DNA from: Roseomonas acroporae
Lineage (GTDB): Bacteria; Pseudomonadota; Alphaproteobacteria; Acetobacterales; Acetobacteraceae
Reading direction: 5' to 3'
NCBI RefSeq assembly: GCF_023223525.1
Contig: NZ_JALPRX010000050.1
Location: 62,001 to 126,000, forward strand
DNA: 64,000 nucleotides
Numbering within the stretch: the first letter of the stretch is position 1; every line of letters begins with the position of its first letter. Made by a program: the position numbers and the translations under genes. Shown piece by piece: positions 16,719-25,332 of the stretch. The notes under the pieces were generated by a model that worked only from the letters and a program-made list of their open reading frames with translations, was not told the origin of the DNA and ran no database searches.

Positions 16719-18500
16719 TCAGTGGTTGTTCCGGCTCTCGCCGCGCGTCTCGACGATGTTGAGGTAGAGCGTCGCCGGCTCCAGGCAGCCGCCGGTGCCG
16801 AGCTGGCCGACCATGGAGCGGTAGATCTCCTCCCAGGGCGTCTTGTGCTCCAGCACCGGCGGCTTCCAGTGCTGCCGGCGCGTGCGCAGCTCCTCCTCCG
16901 GGATCAGCACGTCCACCTTGCGGGTGCGCAGGTCGATGCGGATCGGGTCGCCCGACTGCAGCAGGGCGAGGCCGCCGCCCACCGCCGCCTCGGGCGAGAC
17001 GTTGAGGATGGACGGGCTGGCCGAGGTGCCGCTCTGCCGCCCGTCGCCCATGGTCGGCAGCGCCTCGATGCCCGCCTTGATGAGCGCGGCGGGGGGCTGC
17101 ATGTTCACCACCTCCGCCGAGCCGGGATAGCCCACGGGCCCGCAATTGCGGATCACCAGCACGGTGCGCTCGTCCACGCCGAGATCGGGGTCCTCGATGC
17201 GCGCGTGGTAGTCCTCGGGGCCCTCGAACACCACCGCCTTCCCCTCGAACACCCCCTCGGGGTCGGAGAGGAAGCGGGCGTGGAATTCCTTGTCGATCAC
17301 GCTGATCTTCATCACCGCGTTGTCGAACAGGTTGCCCGAGAGCACCACGAAGCCGGCATGCTCCTTCAGCGGCTCGGCATAGGGGCGGATCACGTTGCGG
17401 TCGATGTCGGCGACGCCCGCCAGGTTCTCGGCCAGGGTCTTCCCGCTCGCGGTCATGACGTCGCCGTGCAGGCGGCCGGCGTCCAGCAGCTCGCGCATCA
17501 CCGCCGGGATGCCGCCGCCGCGGTGGAAGGCCTCGCCGAGGAAGCGCCCGGCGGGCTGGCAATCGACCAGCAGCGGCACGTCGGCGCCGACCGTCTGCCA
17601 GTCCTCGATCGCCAGCTCCACGCCCATGTGGCGGGCGATGGCGATCATGTGCGGCGGGCAGTTGGTGGAGGCGCCGATCGCCGAGGCGGTGACGATCGCG
17701 TTCTCGAAGGCCTTGCGCGTCATGATGTCGGAGGGACGCAGGTTCTCGTGCACCATCGCCACGATGCGCGCCCCCGTGGCGTGCGCCATCTGGCCGCGCT
17801 CGCGGAACGGCGCCGGGATGGCGGCGCAGCCGGGCAGGGACATGCCCACCGCCTCGGCCAGCGAGTTCATCGACAGCGCCGTGCCCATGGTGTTGCAGTG
17901 GCCGATGGAGGTCGCGGAGCTGGCCACGAGCTGCATGAACTCCTCGTAGTCGATCTCCTCGGCGGCCAGCATGCGCCGCGCCTCCCAGATGATCGTGCCC
18001 GAGCCGGTCAGCCGCCCCTTGTGGTGCCCGTCCAGCATCGGTCCGCCGGAGAGCACGATGGCGGGGATGTTCACCGTCGCCGCCGCCATCAGGCAGGCGG
18101 GGGTGGTCTTGTCGCAGCCCGTGGTCAGCACCACCCCGTCGAGCGGGTAGCCGTGCAGCACCTCCACCAGCCCGAGATAGGCGAGGTTGCGGTCGAGCGC
18201 CGCCGTGGGGCGCTTGCCGGTCTCCTGGATCGGGTGGACGGGGAATTCCAGCGGGATGCCGCCCGCGTCGCGGATGCCGGCCTTCACCCGCTCGGCCAGC
18301 GCCAGGTGGTGGCGGTTGCAGGGGGCGAGGTCGGAGCCGGTCTGGGCGATGCCGATGATCGGCTTGCCCGATTGCAGCTCGCCCCGCGTCAGCCCGAAAT
18401 TCAGGTAGCGCTCGACGTAGAGGGCGGTCATGCCGGGATCGGCGGGATTGTCGAACCAGCGCTGGCTGCGCAGGCGGAATTTCGGCTCTTCGTGCGCCAC
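16719..18500 (-). CDS. IlvD/Edd family sugar-acid dehydratase (arabinonate/xylonate dehydratase-like)
   Basis: 593 residues. The N-terminal segment SQRWFDNPADPGMTALYVER and GIAQTGSDLAPCNRHH mark the aldonic-acid branch rather than branched-chain dihydroxyacid dehydratase. Three cysteines in APCN, TTGCDKTTPACL and GHCNTMGTA are the expected [2Fe-2S] ligands, and DKTTP holds the metal-site lysine. The C-terminal lid region includes GDGRQSGTSASPSILNVSPE. It should convert a sugar acid to its 2-keto-3-deoxy form and is first in the minus-strand group ending with the FAH hydrolase. Start GTG 18500 has GGGAGAG upstream. The substrate (L-arabinonate, D-xylonate, L-fuconate or similar) cannot be assigned. 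Confidence 0.88.
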   Translation of the reverse strand: MAHEEPKFRLRSQRWFDNPADPGMTALYVERYLNFGLTRGELQSGKPIIGIAQTGSDLAPCNRHHLALAERVKAGIRDAGGIPLEFPVHPIQETGKRPTAALDRNLAYLGLVEVLHGYPLDGVVLTTGCDKTTPACLMAAATVNIPAIVLSGGPMLDGHHKGRLTGSGTIIWEARRMLAAEEIDYEEFMQLVASSATSIGHCNTMGTALSMNSLAEAVGMSLPGCAAIPAPFRERGQMAHATGARIVAMVHENLRPSDIMTRKAFENAIVTASAIGASTNCPPHMIAIARHMGVELAIEDWQTVGADVPLLVDCQPAGRFLGEAFHRGGGIPAVMRELLDAGRLHGDVMTASGKTLAENLAGVADIDRNVIRPYAEPLKEHAGFVVLSGNLFDNAVMKISVIDKEFHARFLSDPEGVFEGKAVVFEGPEDYHARIEDPDLGVDERTVLVIRNCGPVGYPGSAEVVNMQPPAALIKAGIEALPTMGDGRQSGTSASPSILNVSPEAAVGGGLALLQSGDPIRIDLRTRKVDVLIPEEELRTRRQHWKPPVLEHKTPWEEIYRSMVGQLGTGGCLEPATLYLNIVETRGESRNNH

Positions 18501-18742
18501 GGTGCTGGCTCTCCCGGGTTCCCCGACGATGCGGCGGAGGGTGCGTAGCGCCGGACGGCGCTGTCAACGGCGCCAGAAGGTTCTGCCGAGGCGGGACCTG
18601 CCGAGAAGGGCCTGCCGAGAAGCGTGTGCCGGGGGAGGGGCGGCCGGCGGGGCGCCGCCGACAGGGGCCCGGCGCCGGCATTGCCGCCTGCCCCGCCGCC
18701 GGCCATCATTCCGCCGGACGGGGGAAACGGAGACGGCCACCC

Positions 18743-19918
18743 ATGACGCATCAGGACGCGGCCGACGCGGTGCTGCGCGCCGCCGTCGAGGCGGGCGAGG
18801 TGCCCGGCGTGGTGGCCATGGCCGCGACGCGGGACGGGGTGCTGTACCAGGGCGCCTTCGGCCGGCGCGGCCTCGACACCACGGCGCCGATGACCGTGGA
18901 CACGCTGTTCTGGATCGCCTCCATGACCAAGGCGGTGACCTCGGTGGCGGCGATGCAGCTCGTCGAGGCCGGCCGCATCGGCCTCGACGACCCGCTCGGC
19001 CCGGTGCTGGAGGAGCTGCGCGCGCCGCTGGTGCTGGAGGGCTTCGACGCCGACGGCGCGGCGCTGGTCCGGCCGGCCGAGGGCGTGGTGACGCTGCGCC
19101 GGCTGCTCACCCACACCGCCGGTTTCGGCTACGATTTCTGGCACCCCGACATCGCCCGCTACATGCGCGAGCAGGGCATCCCCTCCCTCCATGGCGGCGA
19201 TCCGGCTGCCTTCCGCGTGCCGCTGCGCTTCGACCCCGGCACGCGCTGGCAGTACGGCATCAGCACGGACGTGGCGGGGCGCGTGGTGGAGCGCCTCGCC
19301 GGCCAGGGCCTCGGCGACTACCTGCGGGCGCATGTGTTCGCGCCGCTCGGCATGGACGAGACCGGCTTCGGCGTGCCGCCGGCCTGGCAGGCGCGGCTGG
19401 CCACGCGGCACCGGCGCGACGCCACGGGGGCCCTGGCGCCGATCGAATTCAGGGCGCCGGAGCGGCCGCGCTTCGAATCCGGCGGCGGCGGGCTGTTCTC
19501 CACCGGGCCCGACTACCTGCGCTTCCTGCGCATGCTGCTCGGCGGCGGCACGCTGGACGGCGTTCGCCTCCTGCGGCCGGAGACGGTGGCGGCGATGGCG
19601 GAGAACCACATCGGCGCGCTCGAGGTGGAGCCCCTGCCGGAGAGCGACCCGCCGGGCTTCTCCAACCGCGCCGAATTCTTCCCCGGCATGCCCAAGAAAT
19701 GGGGCCTCGGCTTCCTCATCAACACCGGGGCGGCGCCGGGCGGCGGCCGCGCCGCGGGCAGCCTGGCCTGGGCGGGGCTGGCCAACACCTACTACTGGAT
19801 CGACCCGTCGCGCGGCGTCACCGGCCTGCTGCTGACGCAGATCCTGCCCTTCGCCGACCCGGCGGTGCTGGGGCTGCTCGACCGGTTCGAGCGGTCGGTC
19901 TACGCGGCGCTCGGCTGA
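18743..19918 (+). CDS. Serine beta-lactamase-like hydrolase (class C / EstB esterase type)
   Basis: 391 residues. The Ser-x-x-Lys motif is S60-M-T-K63 in LFWIASMTKAVTSVA. The second motif is Y-G-I-S (RWQYGISTDVAG), followed by a typical LLTHTAGFGYDF element and AHVFAPLGMDETGFG. No signal peptide is seen, so the protein is likely cytoplasmic, favouring an esterase or peptidase-like role over antibiotic resistance. The start ATG 18743 has GGAG upstream. Its last 19 bases overlap the end of the convergent oxyR gene. Confidence 0.85.
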   Translation: MTHQDAADAVLRAAVEAGEVPGVVAMAATRDGVLYQGAFGRRGLDTTAPMTVDTLFWIASMTKAVTSVAAMQLVEAGRIGLDDPLGPVLEELRAPLVLEGFDADGAALVRPAEGVVTLRRLLTHTAGFGYDFWHPDIARYMREQGIPSLHGGDPAAFRVPLRFDPGTRWQYGISTDVAGRVVERLAGQGLGDYLRAHVFAPLGMDETGFGVPPAWQARLATRHRRDATGALAPIEFRAPERPRFESGGGGLFSTGPDYLRFLRMLLGGGTLDGVRLLRPETVAAMAENHIGALEVEPLPESDPPGFSNRAEFFPGMPKKWGLGFLINTGAAPGGGRAAGSLAWAGLANTYYWIDPSRGVTGLLLTQILPFADPAVLGLLDRFERSVYAALG

Positions 19919-20850
19919 TCCGCCTCGCCGCAGGGCCGCACCGCCGCCGGCAGGTGCTGGCGCAGATGCGCCGCGATCAGCCGGAACTCCGACTCGCGCG
20001 GCGCCGAGCGGCGCCAGACCAGCCCGATCCGCCGTCCCGCCGCCGGCTCCGCCAGCTTCCGGTAGGCCACCAGCCCGCCCATGTCGCCATGCCCGGTCGC
20101 CAGCGCCGGCAGCAGCGAGTAGCCCTCGCCGGCGCCCACCATGTGCCGCAGCATCTCCAGGCTGGTCGCCTGGCGCGCATGGCGGTCCAGGTGCCCGGCC
20201 CGGCAGAGCGACAGCGCCTGGTCGCGCAGGCAATGGCCCTCCTCCAGCAGCAGCAGCTCCTCGCCCGGCAGGTCCCGCACCCGCGCGGGCGTCGCCCCGG
20301 CCAGCGGATGCGTGGCCGGGCAGGCCAGCATGAAGGGCTCGAAGAAGAGCGGCTCGGCCAGCAGCCCCTCGCCGCCCGTCGGCAGGGCGAGCAGCAGCAG
20401 GTCCAGCTCGCCGTGGCGGAGCTGGTCCAGCAGCGCCTGCGTGGCGGCCTCCTGCAGTTGCAGCCGCAGCCGGGGGAAGCGCTCCCGCATCGTCCGCAGC
20501 ATGGCGGGAACGTAGTAGGGGCCGAGGGTCGGGATCACGCCGATGCGCAGCTCGCCCGAGAGCGGCTCGGCCTCCAGCCGCGCCGCGTCGAGCAGCGCCC
20601 GCGCCCCGCGCAGCACCTCCTCGGCCTGGCGCAGCAGGCGGGACCCCTCCGGCGTCGGCTCCACCCGCCGCTTGGTGCGCTCGAAGAGCGGGCAGCCGAG
20701 CAGCCCCTCCAGCTTGCGTACCTGCTCGCTGAGGGCCGACTGGCTGACCCCGCAGCGTTCCGCCGCGCGCCCGAAATGACGCAGCTCGCCGACCGCGACC
20801 GCGTATTCGAGGTCGCGCAGGGAGAGGCCGGCGAGGTTGGTATGGGCCAT
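19900..20850 (-). CDS. oxyR: Hydrogen peroxide-sensing LysR regulator OxyR
   Basis: 316 residues. The N-terminal helix-turn-helix (LRDLEYAVAVGELRHFGRAA, GVSQSALSEQVRKLE) is followed by a substrate-binding-like domain. Two redox cysteines, C207 and C216, sit in EEGHCLRDQALSLCR with the nine-residue spacing of C199/C208 in E. coli OxyR. Transcribed divergently from katA with a 105-base intergenic region, as expected for a peroxide sensor controlling catalase. The stop is shared with the 3' end of the convergent serine hydrolase gene (19-base overlap). ATG 20850 gives a normal LysR N-terminus. Confidence 0.93.
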   Translation of the reverse strand: MAHTNLAGLSLRDLEYAVAVGELRHFGRAAERCGVSQSALSEQVRKLEGLLGCPLFERTKRRVEPTPEGSRLLRQAEEVLRGARALLDAARLEAEPLSGELRIGVIPTLGPYYVPAMLRTMRERFPRLRLQLQEAATQALLDQLRHGELDLLLLALPTGGEGLLAEPLFFEPFMLACPATHPLAGATPARVRDLPGEELLLLEEGHCLRDQALSLCRAGHLDRHARQATSLEMLRHMVGAGEGYSLLPALATGHGDMGGLVAYRKLAEPAAGRRIGLVWRRSAPRESEFRLIAAHLRQHLPAAVRPCGEADQPSAA

Positions 20851-20855
20851 GCGCT

Positions 20856-20872
20856 GATAGGTAGAGCCGAAT
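20856..20872. promoter_or_regulatory. Possible OxyR half-site in the oxyR-katA intergenic region
   Basis: GATAGGT at 20856-20862 matches the first half of the GATAGGTT-type OxyR sites reported in rhizobia; the mirrored half is poorly matched. It is 6-22 bases upstream of the oxyR start, in one of the few relatively AT-rich stretches. Based on context more than on match quality. Confidence 0.3.
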
Positions 20873-20955
20873 ACAAAGGGTGGAAAGATCGATTTCACCT
20901 GTCGCGGTGATCGGGCCATCTTCCCGGCATGGAAAGCCTCGCAGGGGAAGCCGCC

Positions 20956-22488
20956 ATGGCCGACGCGACCGATCGCCCCGTCCTGACCACCACCGCCGGC
21001 GCCCCGGTGGCCGATAACCAGAACAGCCTCACCGCCGGCCCGCGCGGGCCGGTCCTGCTGCAGGACTACCGGCTGATCGAGAAGCTGGCGCACCAGAACC
21101 GCGAGCGCATCCCGGAGCGCGTGGTGCACGCCAAGGGCTCCGGCGCCTACGGCACGCTGACCGTCACCGGCGACATCACGCGCTACACCCGGGCGGCGCT
21201 GTTCCGGCCGGGGCAGCGGACCGAGGCGCTGCTGCGCTTCTCCACCGTCGCCGGCGAGCGGGGGGCGGCGGACGCCGAGCGCGACGTGCGCGGCTTCGCG
21301 CTGAAGTTCTACACGGGGGAGGGCAACTGGGACCTCGTCGGCAACAACACGCCGGTCTTCTTCATCCGCGACCCGATGAAGTTCCCGGACTTCATCCGCA
21401 CCCAGAAGCGGCACCCGCGCAGCAACCTGCGCTCGCCGACCGCGATGTGGGACTTCTGGTCGCTCTCGCCCGAGAGCCTGCACCAGGTGACGATCCTGTT
21501 CTCGGATCGCGGCCTGCCGCAGGGCTACCGCTTCATGAACGGCTACGGCTCGCACACCTACTCGTTCTGGAACGAGGCGGGCGAGCGGCACTGGGTCAAG
21601 TTCCATTTCAAGTCGATGCAGGGCCACCGGCACTGGACCAATGCCGAGGCCAACGCGGTGATCGCCGAGGACCGCGAGAGCGCGCAGCGCGACCTGTACG
21701 AGGCGATCGAGCGCGGCGAGTTCCCGCGCTGGCGCGTCTGCGTGCAGATCATGCCGGAGGCCGATGCGGCGAGGACGCCCTACGACCCGTTCGACCTGAC
21801 CAAGGTGTGGCCGCATGCCGACTACCCGCTGGTCGAGGTCGGCGTGCTGGAGCTGAACCGCAACCCGGCCCACTACTTCGCGGAGATCGAGCAGGCCTCC
21901 TTCTCGCCCTCCAACATCGTGCCCGGCATCGGCTTCAGCCCGGACAAGGTGCTCCAGGGCCGCCTCTTCGCCTATGCCGACGCGCACCGCTACCGCGTGG
22001 GCACGCATTACGAGATGCTGCCGGTGAACCGCCCGCACGCCACCGTGGCGCGCACCTACCACGCCGACGGCCCGATGCGCTTCGACTCGCCGGTGGGCGG
22101 CGACGCCTACTACGAGCCGAACTCGTTCGGCGGCCCGGCGGAGCAGCCCGCGTTCCGGGAGCCGCCGCTGCGCCTCGACGGCGACGCCGACCACCACAGC
22201 CACCGCGAGGGCAACGACGACTACGGCCAGCCCCGCGCGCTGTTCCGCCTGCTCGGCGAGGCGCAGCGGCAGCGCCTGTTCGGGAACATCGCCGGCGCGA
22301 TGCAGGGCGTGCCGCGCCACATCGTCGAGCGCCAGCTCGGGCATTTCCGCCGGGTCGATCCGGCCTATGCGGAGGGCGTCGAGGCGGCGATCCGCCGCGT
22401 CCACACGGCACCCGCCTCGGACCCGCGCACCGCGGCCGACGTCACCCTGGCCGTTGAAGCGGCCGGCATCACCCGAGCCGCGGAATAG
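20956..22488 (+). CDS. katA: Catalase, small-subunit haem type
   Basis: 510-residue monofunctional haem catalase that dismutates hydrogen peroxide. The distal His lies in [13 protein letters not shown], the Asn in [15 protein letters not shown] and the proximal Tyr haem ligand in [14 protein letters not shown]. Length and the lack of a C-terminal flavodoxin-like domain place it with the small-subunit catalases. ATG 20956 has a GGGGAAG ribosome-binding site; ATG 20929 has none. Divergent from oxyR, whose product presumably activates it. ohr follows 192 bases later, so this is a peroxide-defence block. Confidence 0.95.
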   Translation: MADATDRPVLTTTAGAPVADNQNSLTAGPRGPVLLQDYRLIEKLAHQNRERIPERVVHAKGSGAYGTLTVTGDITRYTRAALFRPGQRTEALLRFSTVAGERGAADAERDVRGFALKFYTGEGNWDLVGNNTPVFFIRDPMKFPDFIRTQKRHPRSNLRSPTAMWDFWSLSPESLHQVTILFSDRGLPQGYRFMNGYGSHTYSFWNEAGERHWVKFHFKSMQGHRHWTNAEANAVIAEDRESAQRDLYEAIERGEFPRWRVCVQIMPEADAARTPYDPFDLTKVWPHADYPLVEVGVLELNRNPAHYFAEIEQASFSPSNIVPGIGFSPDKVLQGRLFAYADAHRYRVGTHYEMLPVNRPHATVARTYHADGPMRFDSPVGGDAYYEPNSFGGPAEQPAFREPPLRLDGDADHHSHREGNDDYGQPRALFRLLGEAQRQRLFGNIAGAMQGVPRHIVERQLGHFRRVDPAYAEGVEAAIRRVHTAPASDPRTAADVTLAVEAAGITRAAE

Positions 22489-22563
22489 GGGCTGCGGGAC
22501 AGGGCCGCGGGAGCCGCCGGCGCGCCGCCACGGGCGCCGGCCCCCCTGCAACCGAGTTCCGGC

Positions 22564-22622
22564 CTCGTTCATTGTTCCCGGCGCGGAGCGGCGGCCGCGC
22601 CTCGTCATCCGCCGGCGATCCC
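22564..22622 (+). repeat. Degenerate copy of dispersed repeat R2
   Basis: Between katA and ohr. It shares the GTTCCCGGCGCGGA block and the CCGCCGGCGATCC block with the fuller copies at 24321-24424 and 59302-59402 but lacks the leading 13-base-pair hairpin. The middle is diverged. Confidence 0.55.
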
Positions 22623-22680
22623 TTCCGGCGGGCACCGCACCCGGCCCCACCATCCGGGCCACCATCAGGACAGGACAATC

Positions 22681-23109
22681 ATGACCGTTGACGTGAAGTA
22701 CACCACCGAAGCCACCGCCACCGGGGGCCGCGACGGCCGCGCCGAGACCGCGGACGGCGTGCTGGCCGTGTCGCTCTCCACCCCGAAGGCGCTGGGCGGT
22801 GCCGGCGGCACCGGCACCAACCCGGAGCAGCTCTTCGCCGCCGGCTACGCCGCCTGCTTCATCGGCGCCATGAAGTTCGTCTCCGCCACCCAGGGCGGGG
22901 CCAAGGTGCCGGCGGATGCGACCGTGACCGCGAAGGTCGGCATCGGCCCGCGTTCCGAGGGTGGCTTCGGCATCACCGTGGACCTCACCGTGTCGCTGCC
23001 GGGCGTCGATCGCGCCGCGGCCGAGACGCTGGTGGAGAAGGCGCACCAGGTCTGCCCGTACTCCAACGCCACCCGCAACAACGTGCCGGTGACGCTGACC
23101 ATCGCCTGA
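22681..23109 (+). CDS. ohr: Organic hydroperoxide resistance protein Ohr
   Basis: 142-residue OsmC/Ohr-family thiol peroxidase that reduces organic hydroperoxides to alcohols. Peroxidatic C59 is in AAGYAACFIGAMKF, resolving C125 is in AHQVCPYSNATRNN, and the catalytic Arg/Glu environment (TNPEQLFAAG) is conserved. ATG 22681 follows ATCAGGACAGGACAATC, with AGGACA acting as ribosome-binding site. It sits after katA in the same orientation. No OhrR gene is adjacent; nearby OxyR may be the local regulator, but the organic peroxide response usually uses OhrR. Confidence 0.95.
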   Translation: MTVDVKYTTEATATGGRDGRAETADGVLAVSLSTPKALGGAGGTGTNPEQLFAAGYAACFIGAMKFVSATQGGAKVPADATVTAKVGIGPRSEGGFGITVDLTVSLPGVDRAAAETLVEKAHQVCPYSNATRNNVPVTLTIA

Positions 23110-23249
23110 CGGCATGGCGGCCGGCCCGGCCGGGGCCAGCCGCCGACGACCCGCAACGCGACGCCGGGCACGCCTCGCCCCGGCGACGGACCTCGCCGGA
23201 CCGCCCCTTCCCCCTTTTCCCCCGGGGGGCGCGGCCGCACGGAGCTGCC

Positions 23250-24218
23250 ATGTCCGCCACCCTCGCGCGCACCGCCGCGCCCGCCCGTTCCGCCGTTCCG
23301 GCTCCCGTCGTCCCGCTGCGGATCGGCGTGGCCGGGCCGGAGGCGGCGTCGCCGCTGCTGGCCGCCTTCGGTGCGGGCCTGCCCTGCCGCGTGATCGTCC
23401 ATGCCCCGACGGGGGCACCGGCGGATGCCGCCGGGGCGCTGCACGACGCGCTCCGCGCGGAGAGGATCGATTGCGCCGTGCTCGGCATCGACGGGCTGCC
23501 GCTGCCCGCCGGGCTGGCGCTCGCCGCCGTGCCGCGGCGGGCGGAGACGCGGGCGGCGCTGGTGCTCGCGCCGTCCTGCCGGCCGGAACGGCGGGCGCGT
23601 CCGCTCCCGTCGCTGCCGGCCGGCGCGCGGGTCGCGGTCCGCTCGGCGCGGCAGCGGGCGCAGCTCGCGTCGTGGCGGCCGGACCTGCGCTTCGGGCTGG
23701 TGGGCGGCGGCGACGCGGAACGACTCGCGCGGCTGCGCGGCGGCGACTTCGCGGCGGCACTGGTCGGGCCGGCCGGGCTGCGCCATCCCGACCTGGCGGG
23801 CCCGCCGTTGCTGGACCCGTCGGTGCTGGACCCGTCGGTGCTGGACCTGCCGGTGCTGGATCTGCCGGTGCTGGATCTGCCGGAACTGCTGCCGGAGGCC
23901 GGGGCCGGCCTGTCCCTCATCGCCGTCCGCGCGGGGGATGCCGCCACGCGGGCGCTGCTGCGCCGCCTCGACGATGCCGGCGCGCACGCGGCCGCGCTGG
24001 CCGAGGCGGCGCTGCGCGAACGGCTCGGTCCCGCGCTGGCCGGCTGCCTTGGCGCCCGTGCCGGCCTGCTGCCTGATGGCGGCCTGCGGCTGGAGGCCGT
24101 GCTGGCGCTCCCGTCGGGCGGCTGCCTGCGTCGCGCGGTGCAGGGGGACGTGGCCGAGGCGGCCCGGCTCGGTGCCGCGCTGGCCGCCAGGCTGCTGGAC
24201 GGCGGCGCAAGGGACTGA
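23250..24218 (+). CDS. Degenerate HemC (porphobilinogen deaminase)-like protein
   Basis: 322 residues that follow HemC along the whole length but lack key features. IDCAVLGIDGLPLPAGLALA replaces the HSLKDVPT...LPEGL active-site loop. LPAGARVAVRSARQRAQLA corresponds to the Arg-rich substrate-binding helix, and ALVGPAGLRHPDL to the AAAGLKRLGL strand. LPEAGAGLSLIAVRA corresponds to LPAVGQGAL.IE.R, and LAGCLGARAGLL to the cofactor-Cys region, with the Cys apparently kept. Domain 2 carries an insertion of five 15-base repeats (23811-23885). Residues needed for tetrapyrrole polymerisation appear changed, so a different or lost function is likely. ATG 23250 with GGAG upstream. HemC homology is judged by eye and should be tested by profile search. 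Confidence 0.55.
   Translation: MSATLARTAAPARSAVPAPVVPLRIGVAGPEAASPLLAAFGAGLPCRVIVHAPTGAPADAAGALHDALRAERIDCAVLGIDGLPLPAGLALAAVPRRAETRAALVLAPSCRPERRARPLPSLPAGARVAVRSARQRAQLASWRPDLRFGLVGGGDAERLARLRGGDFAAALVGPAGLRHPDLAGPPLLDPSVLDPSVLDLPVLDLPVLDLPELLPEAGAGLSLIAVRAGDAATRALLRRLDDAGAHAAALAEAALRERLGPALAGCLGARAGLLPDGGLRLEAVLALPSGGCLRRAVQGDVAEAARLGAALAARLLDGGARD
23811..23885 (+). repeat. 15-base in-frame minisatellite inside the HemC-like gene
   Basis: Five tandem units of ctggacccgtcggtg and variants (two identical, then ctggacctgccggtg-type). They encode LDPSV/LDLPV pentapeptides just before the HemC-like LPEAGAG segment. Confidence 0.9.
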
Positions 24219-24320
24219 GGGCCCGTGCCGCACGGCCCGCCCGGGCCGGGTCCGGGCATCGCCCCGAGGGGCATCGTGATTCTTCCGAATCGGTCGCCGG
24301 GGCCCGAAAGCGGCGTGGCC

Positions 24321-24424
24321 GCTACGGCGAACCGCAGTCCGATCGGGACTGCGGTTCGTTGTGGCTCGTTGTTCCCGGCGCGGATTCACGCCGCCGGGCA
24401 TGTCCGCCCGCCGGCGATCCGCTC
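24321..24424 (+). repeat. Dispersed repeat R2, copy A
   Basis: Within the 391-base gap between the HemC-like gene and pyrH. A 13-base-pair perfect hairpin (24328-24358, arm CGAACCGCAGTCC, loop GATCG) is followed by a roughly 65-base conserved tail. The same element lies inverted at 59302-59402 with an identical stem but a different loop. No gene is visible in the gap. Confidence 0.88.
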
Positions 24425-24609
24425 CAGGCGCCTGCCGCCGGACGCGCCGGGCCGGCGCTTCCTTGCGGCCGGGGTGCCGGGCACGACACAACCGGAAGGT
24501 GCGGACCGCGCCGCGCCGGAGGCATGTTGCGCCGCACGCGGCCGCCTTGCCGCCAACGCCCCGCAACCCTATGGTGCGCCGCCCCCAACAGCCCGGAAAT
24601 GCAGCGACC

Positions 24610-25332
24610 ATGAGCAATTCGCCGATCTACAAGCGCGTCCTGCTGAAGGTCTCCGGCGAGGCGCTGATGGGCTCGCGCGACTACGGCCTCGACACCGGGA
24701 CGCTGAAGGCCATCGCCGCCGACGTGAAGGACGTGGTGGCGCTCGGCGCGCAGGTCTGCCTGGTGATCGGCGGCGGCAACATCTTCCGCGGCATCTCCGG
24801 CGCCGCCTCGGGCATGGACCGCGCCCAGGCCGACTACATGGGCATGCTGGCCACCGTGATGAACGCGCTGGCGATGCAGTCGGCGCTGGAGATCGCGGGC
24901 GTCTCCACCCGCGTGCAGTCGGCGATCCCGATGGCCTCGATCAGCGAGCCCTACATCCGCCGGCGCGCCGTGCGGCACATGGAGAAGGGCCGGGTGGTGA
25001 TCTTCGCCGCCGGCACGGGCAACCCGTTCTTCACCACCGACACCGCCGCCGCCCTGCGCGCCGCCGAGATGGGCTGCGACGCCATGCTCAAGGGCACCCA
25101 GGTGGACGGCGTCTACGACTCCGACCCGCGCAAGAACCCGAACGCCGAGCGCCTGGAATCCCTCACCTATCTCGACGTGCTCTCGCGCGACCTGCAGGTG
25201 ATGGACGCCGCCGCGATCAGCCTGGCGCGCGAGAACAAGCTGCCGATCATCGTCTTCAACATCCACGAGCACGGCAGCTTCACCGCCGTGATGCGGGGCG
25301 AGGGGCGCTACACCACCATCGTCGAGGTCTGA
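24610..25332 (+). CDS. pyrH: UMP kinase
   Basis: 240-residue amino-acid-kinase-fold enzyme that phosphorylates UMP to UDP for pyrimidine nucleotide and cell-wall precursor synthesis. Conserved: [25 protein letters not shown], the [20 protein letters not shown] nucleotide-binding region and [17 protein letters not shown] 24610 matches the family N-terminus. It opens the pyrH-frr-uppS-cdsA-dxr run common in bacteria; rpsB and tsf are not immediately upstream. The 620-base gap to frr is unusually long for this pair. Confidence 0.97.
   Translation: MSNSPIYKRVLLKVSGEALMGSRDYGLDTGTLKAIAADVKDVVALGAQVCLVIGGGNIFRGISGAASGMDRAQADYMGMLATVMNALAMQSALEIAGVSTRVQSAIPMASISEPYIRRRAVRHMEKGRVVIFAAGTGNPFFTTDTAAALRAAEMGCDAMLKGTQVDGVYDSDPRKNPNAERLESLTYLDVLSRDLQVMDAAAISLARENKLPIIVFNIHEHGSFTAVMRGEGRYTTIVEV

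Noticed and set aside
16719-18500. Branched-chain dihydroxyacid dehydratase IlvD
   Set aside because: N-terminal SQRWFDNPADPGMTALYVER and sugar-acid gene neighbours point to the aldonic-acid branch of the family.
18743-19918. Acquired class C beta-lactamase
   Set aside because: No signal peptide and a YGIS rather than YxN second motif; fits EstB-like esterases better.
19900-23760. Very long minus-strand frame extending OxyR across katA and ohr
   Set aside because: Only the OxyR part is meaningful; upstream it is an antisense shadow of catalase and Ohr.
23250-24218. Functional hydroxymethylbilane synthase (hemC)
   Set aside because: Active-site loop and several Arg positions altered and a repeat insertion present; kept only as HemC-like.
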